A stretch of DNA of 64,000 nt, from positions 1 to 64,000 of the forward strand of contig CACMYJ010000002.1 of assembly GCA_902617895.1 (NCBI GenBank), given 5' to 3'. Below, in pieces: positions 55,052-64,000 of the stretch; within the stretch, counting starts at the first letter, position 1, and each line of letters starts with the position of its first letter. Both the position numbers and the translations under genes were made by a program. The notes beneath the pieces were generated by a model that saw only the letters and a program-made list of their open reading frames with translations, was not told where the DNA came from and did no database searches. Source of the stretch: an uncultured Pelagibacteraceae bacterium. GTDB lineage: Bacteria; Pseudomonadota; Alphaproteobacteria; Pelagibacterales; Pelagibacteraceae.

Positions 55052-56080
55052 ATGGAAACTTCTGAAGTTAATACTAAAAATTGGAAATCGCTTATTAAAC
55101 CGCCTAAATTAGATATTAATTTAAGTGATGACAAATCTTATGCCAAAATAATAGCTGAGCCTTTGGAAAAGGGCTATGGTCTCACATTAGGAAATTCATT
55201 GAGAAGAATTCTTTTATCCTCAATAAGAGGAACAGCAGTAACCGCTATTCAAATAGATGGTGTTTTACATGAATTTACTTCTATAAAGGGTGTTAGGGAA
55301 GATGTTACAGATATTGTTTTAAATGTAAAATCTCTAGCGTTAAAAAGTGAATCAGATACTAGTAGCAAATTAGTTTTGGATGCTAAAGGCCCAGGTGAAA
55401 TAAAGGCTGCCGATATTACCACAGCAGGAAATATTGAGATTTTAAATCCAGATTTAGTGATTTGTAATTTAGATGAAAATACGAATTTTCATATGGAAAT
55501 GACAGTAAGCAGTGGAAAAGGATATGTCTCCGCTGAAATGAATAAACCGGAGGAGCCACCACTTGGACTTATTGCAATAGATTCATTATTTAGTCCAGTA
55601 AAAAAGGTTTCATATTCAATTAGTACAGCTAGAGAGGGTAAAGCTCTTGATTATGATAAATTGACAATGGAAGTTGAAACCAATGGATCAATTTCGGCTG
55701 AGGATGCTGTAGCTTACTCTGCGAGAATTTTTCAAGATCAACTTGGTATGTTTGTTAATTTTGATGAACCGCAAGAAGTTATTGTTAGAGAACAGCCTAC
55801 AGAACCTGAATTCAATAAAAATTTATTAAGAAAAGTTGATGAATTAGAACTATCAGTTAGATCTATGAATTGTCTTAAAAATGACAATATAATTTATATT
55901 GGTGATTTGGTTCAAAAATCTGAAGGAGAAATGTTGAGAACACCAAATTTTGGAAGAAAGTCTTTAAATGAAATTAAAGAGGTATTAACTGGTATGTCAC
56001 TTTATTTAGGGATGGAGATACCAAACTGGCCTCCAGACAATATTGCTGAATTATCAAAAAAACTTGAGGAGTCTATTTAA
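55052..56080 (+). CDS. rpoA: RNA polymerase subunit alpha
   Basis: 342 residues. The N-terminal dimerisation domain shows [24 protein letters not shown] (about residues 42-65, core [15 protein letters not shown]). The C-terminal domain shows [16 protein letters not shown] (about 267-282) and [13 protein letters not shown], the helices that bind UP elements and activators. Length is standard. It shares a base with rplQ. Confidence 0.97.
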   Translation: METSEVNTKNWKSLIKPPKLDINLSDDKSYAKIIAEPLEKGYGLTLGNSLRRILLSSIRGTAVTAIQIDGVLHEFTSIKGVREDVTDIVLNVKSLALKSESDTSSKLVLDAKGPGEIKAADITTAGNIEILNPDLVICNLDENTNFHMEMTVSSGKGYVSAEMNKPEEPPLGLIAIDSLFSPVKKVSYSISTAREGKALDYDKLTMEVETNGSISAEDAVAYSARIFQDQLGMFVNFDEPQEVIVREQPTEPEFNKNLLRKVDELELSVRSMNCLKNDNIIYIGDLVQKSEGEMLRTPNFGRKSLNEIKEVLTGMSLYLGMEIPNWPPDNIAELSKKLEESI

Positions 56081-56529
56081 TGAGACATAAAATGGGCTAT
56101 AAAAAGCTCAATAGAACTTCTGAACATAGAAAAGCATTAATAAAGAATATGCTGAATTCTCTCGTAAAGTATGAACAGATTACTACTACACTTCCAAAGG
56201 CAAAAGTTTTAAAACCACAAGCTGATAAATTAATTACCTTAGGCAAAAAAGATTCTCTTCAAAATACTAGAACCTTGATTTCTAAGCTTCAAGATGAGGC
56301 ATCAGCAAGCAAAATTAAAAAAACCTTATCAAAAAGATATGAAAATAGAAAAGGTGGATATACAAGAATAATTAAGGCTGGCTTTAGATATGGGGACAAT
56401 GCTCCTATGGCAGTAATAGAATTTGTAGAACGTGATATAGAAGCAAAAAAAATAGATAGAAAGAAAACAGAAAAATCAGTAGTAACTGATAAAAAAGCTG
56501 AAACACCTAAAGAAAATCCTTCTAAATAA
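56080..56529 (+). CDS. rplQ: 50S ribosomal protein L17
   Basis: 149 residues. The core opens [20 protein letters not shown] and has KYEQITTTLPKAKVLKPQADKLITLG (core YEQITTTLPKAKVLKP) and GGYTRIIKAGFRYGDNAPMAVIEFV. The last 30 residues form a Lys/Glu-rich tail (residues ~120-149) that E. coli L17 lacks. It is the end of the alpha operon, 8 nt before the pseudouridine synthase. Confidence 0.95.
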   Translation: MRHKMGYKKLNRTSEHRKALIKNMLNSLVKYEQITTTLPKAKVLKPQADKLITLGKKDSLQNTRTLISKLQDEASASKIKKTLSKRYENRKGGYTRIIKAGFRYGDNAPMAVIEFVERDIEAKKIDRKKTEKSVVTDKKAETPKENPSK

Positions 56530-56537
56530 CTTTTTCT

Positions 56538-57443
56538 ATGAAAAAAACTATCAACGTAGATAATACGTATGCTGGTATGCGTATTGACAGATTCCTTCGA
56601 AAACATTTTGAAACGATACCTCAAAGTTTAATTGAAAAAAATCTACGGAGTGGCAAAATTAAACTTAATAAAAAAAAAATTAAAAGCTCTACAAAACTTC
56701 AATTTAATGATTTGATCGAACTTCACAACATTCAGATTAAAAAAGAAATTATAACAAATAAGGTAAAATTTAAACCTTCAGATACAATAATTAAGGAAAA
56801 CGAGGATTTCATTATTGAAAATAATGATGACTTTATTGTTATCAATAAGCAAGCAGGTATATCTGTTCAAGGTGGAACAAAATCCAAAAAAAATCTCATA
56901 GATATTTTTTCTAACAGTGATATTTTTACAGACGATAAACCATATTCAGTACATAGATTAGATAAAGATACTTCTGGAGTTTTCCTAATAGCAAAAAATC
57001 GACAAACTGCACAGCTATTAACAACACTTTTTAGATTAAGAAAAGTTTATAAGACTTATTTAGCAATATGTCATGGTGAAATCACTATTAAAGACAAAGG
57101 TTTAATTAAAAATAATCTTATAAGATTTGACGAAACCAAAAAGATAGTCGAGAATGCAGAAACCTATTATGAAATTTTAGATAAAAATAATAATTCTACC
57201 TTTGTTCAACTTAAACCGATTACAGGAAGAAAACACCAGTTAAGAAAGCAGTTATTTGACTTAGGTCACTCAATTATAGGAGACAAAAAATATAATTCCT
57301 ACAAAATACAAAAAAATAATAAAAATCTTATGCTTCATTCTTATGAAATTAAATTTAAAATGAATGAAAAAAAATATACATTTAGAGCTACACCACCTGA
57401 GTATTTTAGAAATATGCTTAAAGCAAAACGACTTAATTTCTAA
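56538..57443 (+). CDS. RNA pseudouridine synthase, RluC/RluD family
   Basis: 301 residues. An S4 RNA-binding domain (residues 1 to about 60, [11 protein letters not shown]...[16 protein letters not shown]) precedes the catalytic domain. The catalytic Asp is in [15 protein letters not shown] at about residues 137-151, and [17 protein letters not shown] near 233-249 completes the fold. It converts uridine to pseudouridine in 23S rRNA; which positions is not decided by the sequence alone. Its 3' end overlaps the convergent lipB by 11 bp. Confidence 0.88.
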   Translation: MKKTINVDNTYAGMRIDRFLRKHFETIPQSLIEKNLRSGKIKLNKKKIKSSTKLQFNDLIELHNIQIKKEIITNKVKFKPSDTIIKENEDFIIENNDDFIVINKQAGISVQGGTKSKKNLIDIFSNSDIFTDDKPYSVHRLDKDTSGVFLIAKNRQTAQLLTTLFRLRKVYKTYLAICHGEITIKDKGLIKNNLIRFDETKKIVENAETYYEILDKNNNSTFVQLKPITGRKHQLRKQLFDLGHSIIGDKKYNSYKIQKNNKNLMLHSYEIKFKMNEKKYTFRATPPEYFRNMLKAKRLNF

Positions 57444-58065
57444 TCTCTTTCAAAAATTTTTCAATTAATATTTGTGATATATTATTATATTTTTGCTTTT
57501 TAATTTTAATAAGATTTGTAATTTCTTTATCTTTAATTCCACAAGGAATTATTTTTGTATAAGCGTCTAAATTATTAGAAATATTTAACGCAAAACCATG
57601 ATAAGCGATCCATTTCTTAACTCTAATACCTATTGCTGCTACTTTTTGAATTTTAATACTATTAACTTTTTTGCTTTTATGCCAAATACCAACATTCTTT
57701 CTATCTGCAAAAACTTTAATTTTAAATTCTTTTAATGTACCAATTATAGTATTTTCTATCGCAGAAATAAGTTTTCTAATATTTTTTCCTCTTTTGTTTA
57801 GATCAATTACAAAATAAAAAACTAACTGACCAGGGCCATGATATGTTATTTTTCCACCCCTCTTTGTTTTGATTAATTTTATTGATTTATCTAATATTTC
57901 GTTATTTTTATAACTTGTTCCAGCCGTATAAACTTCTTTATGTTCTAAAATCCATATAAGTTCATTGTTTTTTTTGGAGTGAATTTCGTTCAGTCTTTTT
58001 TCCAATAGTTCAATAGCGTTTTCATATTTTATAGGTTTTATTGACTTTTTGATCTCTATTATCAT
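57433..58065 (-). CDS. lipB: Octanoyl-[acyl-carrier-protein]:protein octanoyltransferase (LipB)
   Basis: 210 residues. Family motifs are [21 protein letters not shown] (about residues 68-88, core [14 protein letters not shown]), [20 protein letters not shown] with the active-site Lys before VAAIG, and IIPCGI with the catalytic Cys. It moves an octanoyl group to lipoyl domains of dehydrogenases for LipA to convert to lipoate. It overlaps the end of the convergent pseudouridine synthase gene. Confidence 0.93.
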   Translation of the reverse strand: MIIEIKKSIKPIKYENAIELLEKRLNEIHSKKNNELIWILEHKEVYTAGTSYKNNEILDKSIKLIKTKRGGKITYHGPGQLVFYFVIDLNKRGKNIRKLISAIENTIIGTLKEFKIKVFADRKNVGIWHKSKKVNSIKIQKVAAIGIRVKKWIAYHGFALNISNNLDAYTKIIPCGIKDKEITNLIKIKKQKYNNISQILIEKFLKEIRN

Positions 58066-58125
58066 TATAAAATTGTAATATAAATATTTTGTATTAATAG
58101 TGCCAACTAAATTATAGATAAATTT

Positions 58126-59499
58126 ATGACTTTAGTAAAAAAAATAAAAGATAAAAAAGTTAACTTTGAATTTAATAAAGAATTTATTAAAGTTGTAACT
58201 GACAAGATTTCCTCAAATGATGCAGAATTTATCACTAATTCTTTTAATGATATGCACCCTGCTGATGCAGCTGATATTATTGAACATTTAAATGAAAATA
58301 ATAGAGAAAGTTTAATTAAATTAAATAATTTTAAAGTTGATCCTGAAGTGTTTGTTGAACTCAACGAGTCAATACAATCTGAATTAATTACATATTTATC
58401 ATCAGAATCTATTGTTAATATATTAAAAAACCTAGAGTCTGATGATGCAATTAAAATTTTAGAAAATGTTGATGAAAAAGATAAAAATACTATTTTAGGT
58501 TCTCTTCCACCAAAAGACCGGTTCGCTTTATTAGAAAGTTTAAGCTACCCAGAGGATTCAGCTGCACGAATAATGCAAAGAGAATTTACTGCCATCCCTA
58601 GCAATTGGTCAGTTGGTCAGACAATAGACTATTTAAGAGAAAATAAAGATTTACCAGAGGAGTTTCTTGAAATTTTTATAGTAGATGAAAACTTCAAACC
58701 AATTGGAACTGTACCTTCCTCAAAAGTACTACGAACTCCAAGAGAAGCAAAAATGATGTCAATAATGTCAGAGTCCCAGCTTCTAATACCTGTAGATATG
58801 GATAAAGAAGAAGTTGGAAATCTATTTGAAAATTATAATTTAAGCTCAGCTGCAGTCACTGATAAAAATGATAAATTGGTGGGCATGATAGCTTATGATG
58901 ATGTGCTAACTGTACTTAAAGAAGAAGCTGAGGAAGATGCATTAAGACTTGCCGGAGTAGGAGATGAAGAAATAACAGATGGTGTAATTACAAAAACAAA
59001 GCGAAGATTTAATTGGCTTTTATTAAATTTATTTACAGCATTCTTAGCCACTTATTGTATTAGTTTATTTGGTGCCACTATTGAGCAAATGGTTGTTTTG
59101 GCTTTTTTGATGCCTATTGTTGCATCGATGGGTGGTAACGCAGGTATGCAAACATTAGCCGTAACTGTAAGATCTTTAGCTACACAAGACTTAACAAAAA
59201 ATAATTTTACCAATAATATAATAAAAGAATTTAACATAGGTGTTTTAAATGGAATTATCTTTGCAATTATAAGTTCTGTAATTGTTTTTTTTTGGTTTAA
59301 TGACATTCAACTTGCATTAATAATATCAATATCAATGGTTTTAACAATGATAGTTGCAGGGCTCTTTGGAATTTTAATACCTGTAACTCTAAAAAAAATG
59401 AATATAGATCCAGCTATTTCATCAAGTGTTTTTGTTACTACAATAACTGATGTTATAGGTTTTGTTTCCTTCTTAGGGGTGGGTGCATATTTTTTATAA
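58126..59499 (+). CDS. mgtE: Magnesium transporter MgtE
   Basis: 457 residues. The N-terminal MgtE domain includes [15 protein letters not shown] (about 43-57) and [27 protein letters not shown]. Two CBS repeats follow (about 150-270). The membrane domain begins at [17 protein letters not shown] and holds the conserved [24 protein letters not shown] (core [17 protein letters not shown]), which forms the ion path. It imports Mg2+, with the CBS domains gating by cytosolic Mg2+. It ends directly against the convergent panC. Confidence 0.94.
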   Translation: MTLVKKIKDKKVNFEFNKEFIKVVTDKISSNDAEFITNSFNDMHPADAADIIEHLNENNRESLIKLNNFKVDPEVFVELNESIQSELITYLSSESIVNILKNLESDDAIKILENVDEKDKNTILGSLPPKDRFALLESLSYPEDSAARIMQREFTAIPSNWSVGQTIDYLRENKDLPEEFLEIFIVDENFKPIGTVPSSKVLRTPREAKMMSIMSESQLLIPVDMDKEEVGNLFENYNLSSAAVTDKNDKLVGMIAYDDVLTVLKEEAEEDALRLAGVGDEEITDGVITKTKRRFNWLLLNLFTAFLATYCISLFGATIEQMVVLAFLMPIVASMGGNAGMQTLAVTVRSLATQDLTKNNFTNNIIKEFNIGVLNGIIFAIISSVIVFFWFNDIQLALIISISMVLTMIVAGLFGILIPVTLKKMNIDPAISSSVFVTTITDVIGFVSFLGVGAYFL

Positions 59500-60312
59500 C
59501 TAATAATTATCAATTAATCTAATATTGTCTATTTCATAAGCCACAAAAAGCCTATATTTATTCTTGAAATTGTTAAGCTTTAAATTTTTTTCATCTCTAA
59601 ATTCTAAGTAATCTATTTTAATTTTGTATTTGTTTTCTAATTCTTTTTTGTAATTAGGTAAGTTTAAAGCTAACTTAGAAGCTTGTGATTTTGATCTATA
59701 CTTAATTTTTTTTAAAAATGATGCAATTTCTGAAGCTTTTTTAAAGGATCTCTTATTTAATAATTTATTTCGAGTTGATAACGCAATTTTGTTATTTATT
59801 CTAATAGTTGGGCATGAATTAATACGTAACTTAAATTTTTTTGATAGGAATTTTTTTATTAGATATAACTGCTGATAATCTTTTTCACCCATATACAAAT
59901 CTTTTGATTTTATAATGGTCAGCAATCTATTCATAACATTTAGAACACCCTCAAAATGACCAACTCTAAATTTCGCACACAAAATCTTGTCTTTTTTTTT
60001 TAAATTAAATTTCTTAGCTTTGAATTTGTAAATATCTTTAGCATTAGGTGTGAATAAATATTCTACATTTAATTTTTTTAATATTGCAATATCACTCTGA
60101 ATATTTCTTGGATATTTCTTAAAATCATCTTTTTTATTGAATTGAGTAGGATTTACAAAAATACTTACAATAGTTATTCTTTTTTTATTTTGTGAGGCTT
60201 TTATTAAGGATTTGTGACCCTCATGTATTCCACCCATAGTAGGTACAAATCCAATATTTTTATAGTTTTTAATCTCTTTATTTAAATCAAAAATGCTTGT
60301 AATTATTTTCAT
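59500..60312 (-). CDS. panC: Pantoate--beta-alanine ligase
   Basis: 270 residues. The nucleotidyltransferase HIGH-type motif reads PTMGGIHEGHKSLI at about residues 24-37, VSIFVNPTQFN follows at about 49-59, GVLNVMNRLL at about 124-133 and the KMSKS-like KIALSTRNKLLNKR at about 177-190. It joins pantoate and beta-alanine, with ATP, in the last step of pantothenate synthesis. No panB neighbour is present in the window. Confidence 0.94.
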   Translation of the reverse strand: MKIITSIFDLNKEIKNYKNIGFVPTMGGIHEGHKSLIKASQNKKRITIVSIFVNPTQFNKKDDFKKYPRNIQSDIAILKKLNVEYLFTPNAKDIYKFKAKKFNLKKKDKILCAKFRVGHFEGVLNVMNRLLTIIKSKDLYMGEKDYQQLYLIKKFLSKKFKLRINSCPTIRINNKIALSTRNKLLNKRSFKKASEIASFLKKIKYRSKSQASKLALNLPNYKKELENKYKIKIDYLEFRDEKNLKLNNFKNKYRLFVAYEIDNIRLIDNY

Positions 60313-60346
60313 TTTTTTAATATATGTTTATAAATAAATTATCTTT

Positions 60347-61162
60347 ATGATTAAACAAGCCATTATTCCACTAGCTGGATTAGGAACAAGACTTTTGCCT
60401 TTGACCAGTGTCTTTGCTAAAGAGTTACTACCTATAAATGGCAAGCCTGGAATTGAATATATTCTTGATGAGTGCATAAATGCTGGAATTACAGAAATAA
60501 TTTTCATTATTTCCAAAAAAAAAGAAATGATAAAAAAATATTTTTATAATGATAATTTTTATAAATCATTAATTAAAAAGAAAAAAGATCCAAGAATAAT
60601 TAAAGAATATAAAAAAATTTTAAAGTATAAAAAAAAAATCAAATTTGTTTATCAAAATAAACCCTTAGGAACTGGTGATGCTGTCTTTAAAACTAAAAAA
60701 TTTATTAAAAATAAATATTTTTTAATGCTCCTTCCAGATGACTTAATTATTAAAAGGAATTGCTCAAAAGATATGATCAAAATACATAAAAAATATAAAG
60801 CTTCTGTAATGGCCAGTATGACAGTCAGCAAAAATAATGTAAATCGTTGGGGAATATATTCTTCATCCAAAAAACTTAATAATCAGAATTTTATAATTTC
60901 AAATGTTATAGAAAAACCAAGTACTAAAGAAGCCCCATCTAACAACGCTGTAATTGGAAGATATATACTGAGCAAGGATATATTTAAAATTCTTAAAAAA
61001 CAAAAAAAGGGCAAAGGTGGTGAGATTCATATTACTGACTCAATTAAAACAATGATTGATAATAAATCATTATTCATTGGTCATAAATTTTCAGGAAAAT
61101 ATTTAGATTGTGGTTCTATGAGAGGTTATATTAATTCAACGTTAGAAATTGCAAAATTATGA
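60347..61162 (+). CDS. galU: UTP--glucose-1-phosphate uridylyltransferase
   Basis: 271 residues. The nucleotide-binding opening AIIPLAGLGTRLLPLTSVFAKELLPI (about residues 5-30, core PLAGLGTRLLPLT) is standard. GTGDAVFKTKKF, LMLLPDDLII and VIEKPST follow in order. It makes UDP-glucose for surface polysaccharides and for the next gene, ugd. The two overlap by 4 nt. Confidence 0.93.
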   Translation: MIKQAIIPLAGLGTRLLPLTSVFAKELLPINGKPGIEYILDECINAGITEIIFIISKKKEMIKKYFYNDNFYKSLIKKKKDPRIIKEYKKILKYKKKIKFVYQNKPLGTGDAVFKTKKFIKNKYFLMLLPDDLIIKRNCSKDMIKIHKKYKASVMASMTVSKNNVNRWGIYSSSKKLNNQNFIISNVIEKPSTKEAPSNNAVIGRYILSKDIFKILKKQKKGKGGEIHITDSIKTMIDNKSLFIGHKFSGKYLDCGSMRGYINSTLEIAKL

Positions 61163-62454
61163 AAATTTGTATGATTGGATCAGGTTATGTAGGGTTAGTC
61201 AGTGGTGCATGTTTTGCTGAACTTGGTAACAATGTCACTTGTGTAGACAGCAACTTAAATAAAATAACTAATCTAAAGAAGGGAATAATTCCAATTTACG
61301 AGCCAGGGTTAGAGGAATTAATTATGAGAAATTTAAAGCAAAAAAGGCTTCAATTTTCATCAAATATATCAGAGTCTATTAAAAAAGGTGATCTTATATT
61401 TATATGTGTTGGCACACCAACTAAAACAAAATCTAACGAAGCAGATTTAAAATATGTATTTCAAGTTTTAAAAGATATAAAAAAGAATTTAAACAAATAT
61501 AAAATTATTGTTACAAAATCAACCGTTCCAGTAACCACAGGAGATAAAATTCAAAAACTATTAACAACTAAAAGTAATAAAAAATTATTTGATGTTGTTT
61601 CAAATCCAGAATTTTTGAGAGAAGGTGAGGCTATCAGAGATTTTATGTTTCCTGATCGAGTAGTAGTTGGAACAAATAGTAAAAAGGCTAATAATATTTT
61701 AAAAAATTTATATTCTCCAATTGTTAAAAAAAAAAGCAGATATTTCAATACATCAAGACGTGCTGCCGAAGTTATAAAATATGCATCTAATGCATTCCTG
61801 GCAACAAAAATTACATTTATTAATGAAATTTCAAATTTATGTGAAAAACTTAACGTCGATGTAACTGATGTTTCGGTTGGAATTGGAGCTGATGAGAGAA
61901 TTGGAGGAAGGTTTTTAAGAGCTGGACCAGGTTATGGTGGTTCTTGTTTTCCAAAAGATACACGTGCTTTAATTTCTACTTCAAAAAAATTTAAAACTAA
62001 TCTATCTATAGTTAAATCAACAATTAACGCTAATGACAATAGGTACAAATATTTATTAGCCAAAATTAGAGAAATATTGAATAATAATCTAAAAAGTAAG
62101 AAAATCACTTTTTTAGGCGTTACTTTTAAGGCTGGTACTGACGATATGAGAGACTCAGCATCTCTAAAATTAATTCCATATTTGATCAAAAAAGGATCCA
62201 AAGTTTCATATTATGAACCTACTGGAATTAAAAATGATTTTGATAAAAAAAAAGTAAACTATTTTAATAATATTAAAGATGCATGTAAAAATAGTGATCT
62301 TCTGATTATACATACAGAGTGGAATGAGTTTAAGCAGTTAAACTTTAAAAAGTTGAATAACAAAAAGAAATTTAAGATTTATGATTTAAGAAATTTATAT
62401 TCACCCTCAAAAATGAAAAGTAAAAATATCGAATATTATAGTATAGGTAGATAA
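61159..62454 (+). CDS. ugd: UDP-glucose 6-dehydrogenase
   Basis: 431 residues. The NAD-binding Rossmann motif is GSGYVGLVSGACFAELG at about residues 7-23. STVPVTTGDK and PEFLREGEAIRDFMFPDRVVVG (core PEFLREGEAI) follow, then the catalytic Cys in GPGYGGSCFPKDTRAL at about 255-270. It oxidises UDP-glucose twice to UDP-glucuronate. Together with galU it supplies sugar nucleotides that surface glycosyltransferases could use. Confidence 0.95.
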   Translation: MKICMIGSGYVGLVSGACFAELGNNVTCVDSNLNKITNLKKGIIPIYEPGLEELIMRNLKQKRLQFSSNISESIKKGDLIFICVGTPTKTKSNEADLKYVFQVLKDIKKNLNKYKIIVTKSTVPVTTGDKIQKLLTTKSNKKLFDVVSNPEFLREGEAIRDFMFPDRVVVGTNSKKANNILKNLYSPIVKKKSRYFNTSRRAAEVIKYASNAFLATKITFINEISNLCEKLNVDVTDVSVGIGADERIGGRFLRAGPGYGGSCFPKDTRALISTSKKFKTNLSIVKSTINANDNRYKYLLAKIREILNNNLKSKKITFLGVTFKAGTDDMRDSASLKLIPYLIKKGSKVSYYEPTGIKNDFDKKKVNYFNNIKDACKNSDLLIIHTEWNEFKQLNFKKLNNKKKFKIYDLRNLYSPSKMKSKNIEYYSIGR

Positions 62455-62457
62455 CTA

Positions 62458-62916
62458 TTAAATCTCGAATATTGCGTCAACTTCAACCGCTACACCTAAA
62501 GGCAAACTATTAGTACTTACAGCAGCACGTGTATGTGTAAACTTATCCCCAAAGAGATCTTTAATTAAATCTGATGCACCATTTATTACTTTTGGTTGTT
62601 CAATAAAATCATCTGTAGAATTAACAAAACCTGTTAATTTGACACATGATTTAATTTTTGATAAATCGTCTGAACAGGCCTTTTTAGCTTGAGCAATTAT
62701 ATTTAATGCGCATCTTTGTGCAGCTTTGTAAGCCTCTTCTGTATTAAAATCTTTTCCAACTTTCCCTTTAATTAATTTTCCATTTACATCGATTGATATT
62801 TGTCCTGAAATATAAAGTAAATTGCCAGAAATTTTTGTGGCAACATATGAACCAACTGGGTCAGTTGCTTTAGGTAAAACTAAACCCATTTCTTTTAATT
62901 TTGCATCAATAGACAT
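62458..62916 (-). CDS. RidA/YjgF-family protein
   Basis: 152 residues. The family pattern reads KATDPVGSYVATKISGNLLYISGQIS (about residues 15-40, core GNLLYISGQIS) and HTRAAVSTNSLPLGVAVEVDAIFEI at the end (core TRAAVSTNSLPLGVAVEVDAI). The second follows the usual TRA.....LP.G..VE.d pattern, with a Ser-type group in place of the canonical RidA residues, so it may belong to the subgroup lacking strict imine deaminase activity. Its start overlaps the topA stop by one base. Confidence 0.85.
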   Translation of the reverse strand: MSIDAKLKEMGLVLPKATDPVGSYVATKISGNLLYISGQISIDVNGKLIKGKVGKDFNTEEAYKAAQRCALNIIAQAKKACSDDLSKIKSCVKLTGFVNSTDDFIEQPKVINGASDLIKDLFGDKFTHTRAAVSTNSLPLGVAVEVDAIFEI

Positions 62917-64000
62917 TATTTACCTTTCTTTTTCTTTTTATTCTTATCGTACTCTTTTCTTTTCTCAATTAAAATAAGAGCTTCTTCCATTGTTAATTCA
63001 ATTGGGTCTTTTTCCTCAGGTATAGTAGCGTTTAATGACTTGTATTTAATATAAGGCCCATATTGACCTTTCATAATTCTTACTGGTTTTTTATCCTCAG
63101 GATGTTCACCGAGATCTTTAATCAAAGATGATGAAATTCTTCCAGGTTTTGCCTCAGCTATTAGAGTTACGGCTCTATTAAGACCAATGCTAAATATTTC
63201 TTCAACATTCTCTAAACGTGCAGATTTATTTTCACACTTTAAATAAGGCCCAAAACGACCAATATTTACAGTAATATCTTTATCATTTTCTGGATTTTTA
63301 CCTAAACTTATTGGAAGTGAACATAAATACTTAGCTCTATCTAAATCTATACTTTTAATATCAATTCCCTTGGGGATAGATACATTTTTCATATTATTAT
63401 CTTCTTTTTTTATTTTTTTCTTTTTCTTTTTTTCTTCTTCAACATTATCAATTTCTTTTTCATATTGTAGATAGGGACCAAATCTTCCATTTTTTAAATA
63501 TATGTCTTTACCTATATCATTTTGACCAATTAATTTTGGTTCAGCCAAAGTTAATTGTTGAGCTGCTTTTGACTTTGAAAGAGGTCGTGTAAATTTACAA
63601 TCTGGATAATTTGAACATCCAATAAAAGCACCACCACGAAAACTATTTTTTAAACTTAATTGACCACTTTCACATAATTTGCATTTTCTGTTAATTTTTC
63701 CATCTTTATCGACCTCAAATATTAATGAGCCTAAACTCTCATTAAGCATATCTAAGACTTCTCTAGTACGTTTTTCTTTAACTTCTGATACATTCAAATT
63801 AAAATCTCTCCAAAATTCCTCCAAGACTTTAATCCAATTTTCTTTGCCAGCTGTAATATCGTCTAATTGATCTTCCAATTTTGCGGTAAAATCATAATCA
63901 ACATATTTTGAAAATAATTTTTCAAGAAAAGCAGAGAGTAACTTACCTCTATCTGTTGGAAAAAATCTTTTGTTATCTATATCCGCATAACCTCTATTTG
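62916..64000 (-). CDS. topA: DNA topoisomerase I, C-terminal part (gene runs off the window)
   Basis: The frame is open to the window edge at 64000; the Met at 63878 is internal. The upstream part still in the window reads NRGYADIDNKRFFPTDRGKL and YDFTAKMEDQLDDI, normal for the end of the TopA core. One C-terminal zinc finger (CKLC..., then CSNYPDC at about 63598-63665) is followed by repeated GRFGPYLQYE/GRFGPYLKCE/GQYGPYIKYK units. Two of the tail repeats are preceded by Lys-rich linkers. The enzyme relaxes negative supercoils; the catalytic Tyr lies outside the window. Confidence 0.95.
   Translation of the reverse strand, partial: NRGYADIDNKRFFPTDRGKLLSAFLEKLFSKYVDYDFTAKLEDQLDDITAGKENWIKVLEEFWRDFNLNVSEVKEKRTREVLDMLNESLGSLIFEVDKDGKINRKCKLCESGQLSLKNSFRGGAFIGCSNYPDCKFTRPLSKSKAAQQLTLAEPKLIGQNDIGKDIYLKNGRFGPYLQYEKEIDNVEEEKKKKKKIKKEDNNMKNVSIPKGIDIKSIDLDRAKYLCSLPISLGKNPENDKDITVNIGRFGPYLKCENKSARLENVEEIFSIGLNRAVTLIAEAKPGRISSSLIKDLGEHPEDKKPVRIMKGQYGPYIKYKSLNATIPEEKDPIELTMEEALILIEKRKEYDKNKKKKKGK

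Overview
The window reads as a stretch of chromosome from a streamlined, very AT-rich marine alphaproteobacterium of the SAR11 / Pelagibacterales type. This is inferred from strong A/T bias at all codon positions, tiny intergenic gaps with many 1-8 nt overlaps, a single fused str-S10-spc-alpha ribosomal block, tuf set between tRNA genes upstream of secE-nusG, and a DmdA/GcvT-like gene beside NAD kinase. No rRNA genes, transposases, recognisable integrases or CRISPR arrays were seen.

Layout. (1) 1-10.5 kb is a defence island. Three small unknown genes on the minus strand precede a tight plus-strand operon: TerB-like protein, MORC/MutL-type GHKL ATPase, Z1-domain helicase-like ATPase, PD-(D/E)XK protein and AIPR protein. 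A convergent cytosine-C5 methyltransferase closes it. This matches the known MutL-Z1-DUF-AIPR (Mza-like) anti-phage architecture. (2) 10.2-11.0 kb is a mostly noncoding junction with a frameshifted small gene, a perfectly adjacent pair of 53-bp repeats and a 22-bp-stem hairpin. (3) 11.0-13.4 kb holds tightly overlapping small phage-like genes, including a Cas4-like nuclease with an Fe-S cysteine set. (4) 13.4-14.7 kb holds a small lipoprotein and DUF4396 and DUF4149 membrane proteins, ending in a broken copy of the tRNA-Leu promoter and 5' half.

(5) 14.7-22.4 kb lies between that tRNA-Leu fragment and the intact tRNA-Leu(UAA). It carries two diverged paralogues of phosphosulfolactate synthase (ComA family) bracketing a tripartite tricarboxylate transporter (TctC and a TctA-TctB fusion). 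This is the best candidate in the window for an undescribed metabolic system, probably uptake and processing of an organic acid or organosulfonate. Two glycosyltransferases, a methyltransferase and the 3' stump of a sugar ABC-transporter ATPase follow. (6) 22.5-24.5 kb is nadK plus the DmdA/GcvT-like gene. (7) 24.5-27.1 kb is a stack of decayed insertions at tRNA-Thr(UGU). Two 3'-half copies of the tRNA (one identical over 46 bp, one degenerate) delimit a methyltransferase pseudogene with one in-frame stop and a 1.6-kb mini-element with three unknown genes. The mini-element has inverted 13-bp and direct ~21-bp terminal motifs but no integrase.

(8) 27.1-64 kb is core genome: rlmB; tRNA-Tyr, tRNA-Gly, tuf, tRNA-Trp, secE, nusG, rplKAJL, rpoBC; rpsL-rpsG-fusA running without a break into the S10 and spc genes, secY and adk; then rpsM-rpsK-rpoA-rplQ. 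After these come a pseudouridine synthase, lipB, mgtE, panC, galU, ugd, a RidA-family gene and the 3' part of topA running off the window. Genes usually found in this neighbourhood but absent here are rpmD (L30) between rpsE and rplO, rpmJ (L36) after secY, and tuf after fusA.
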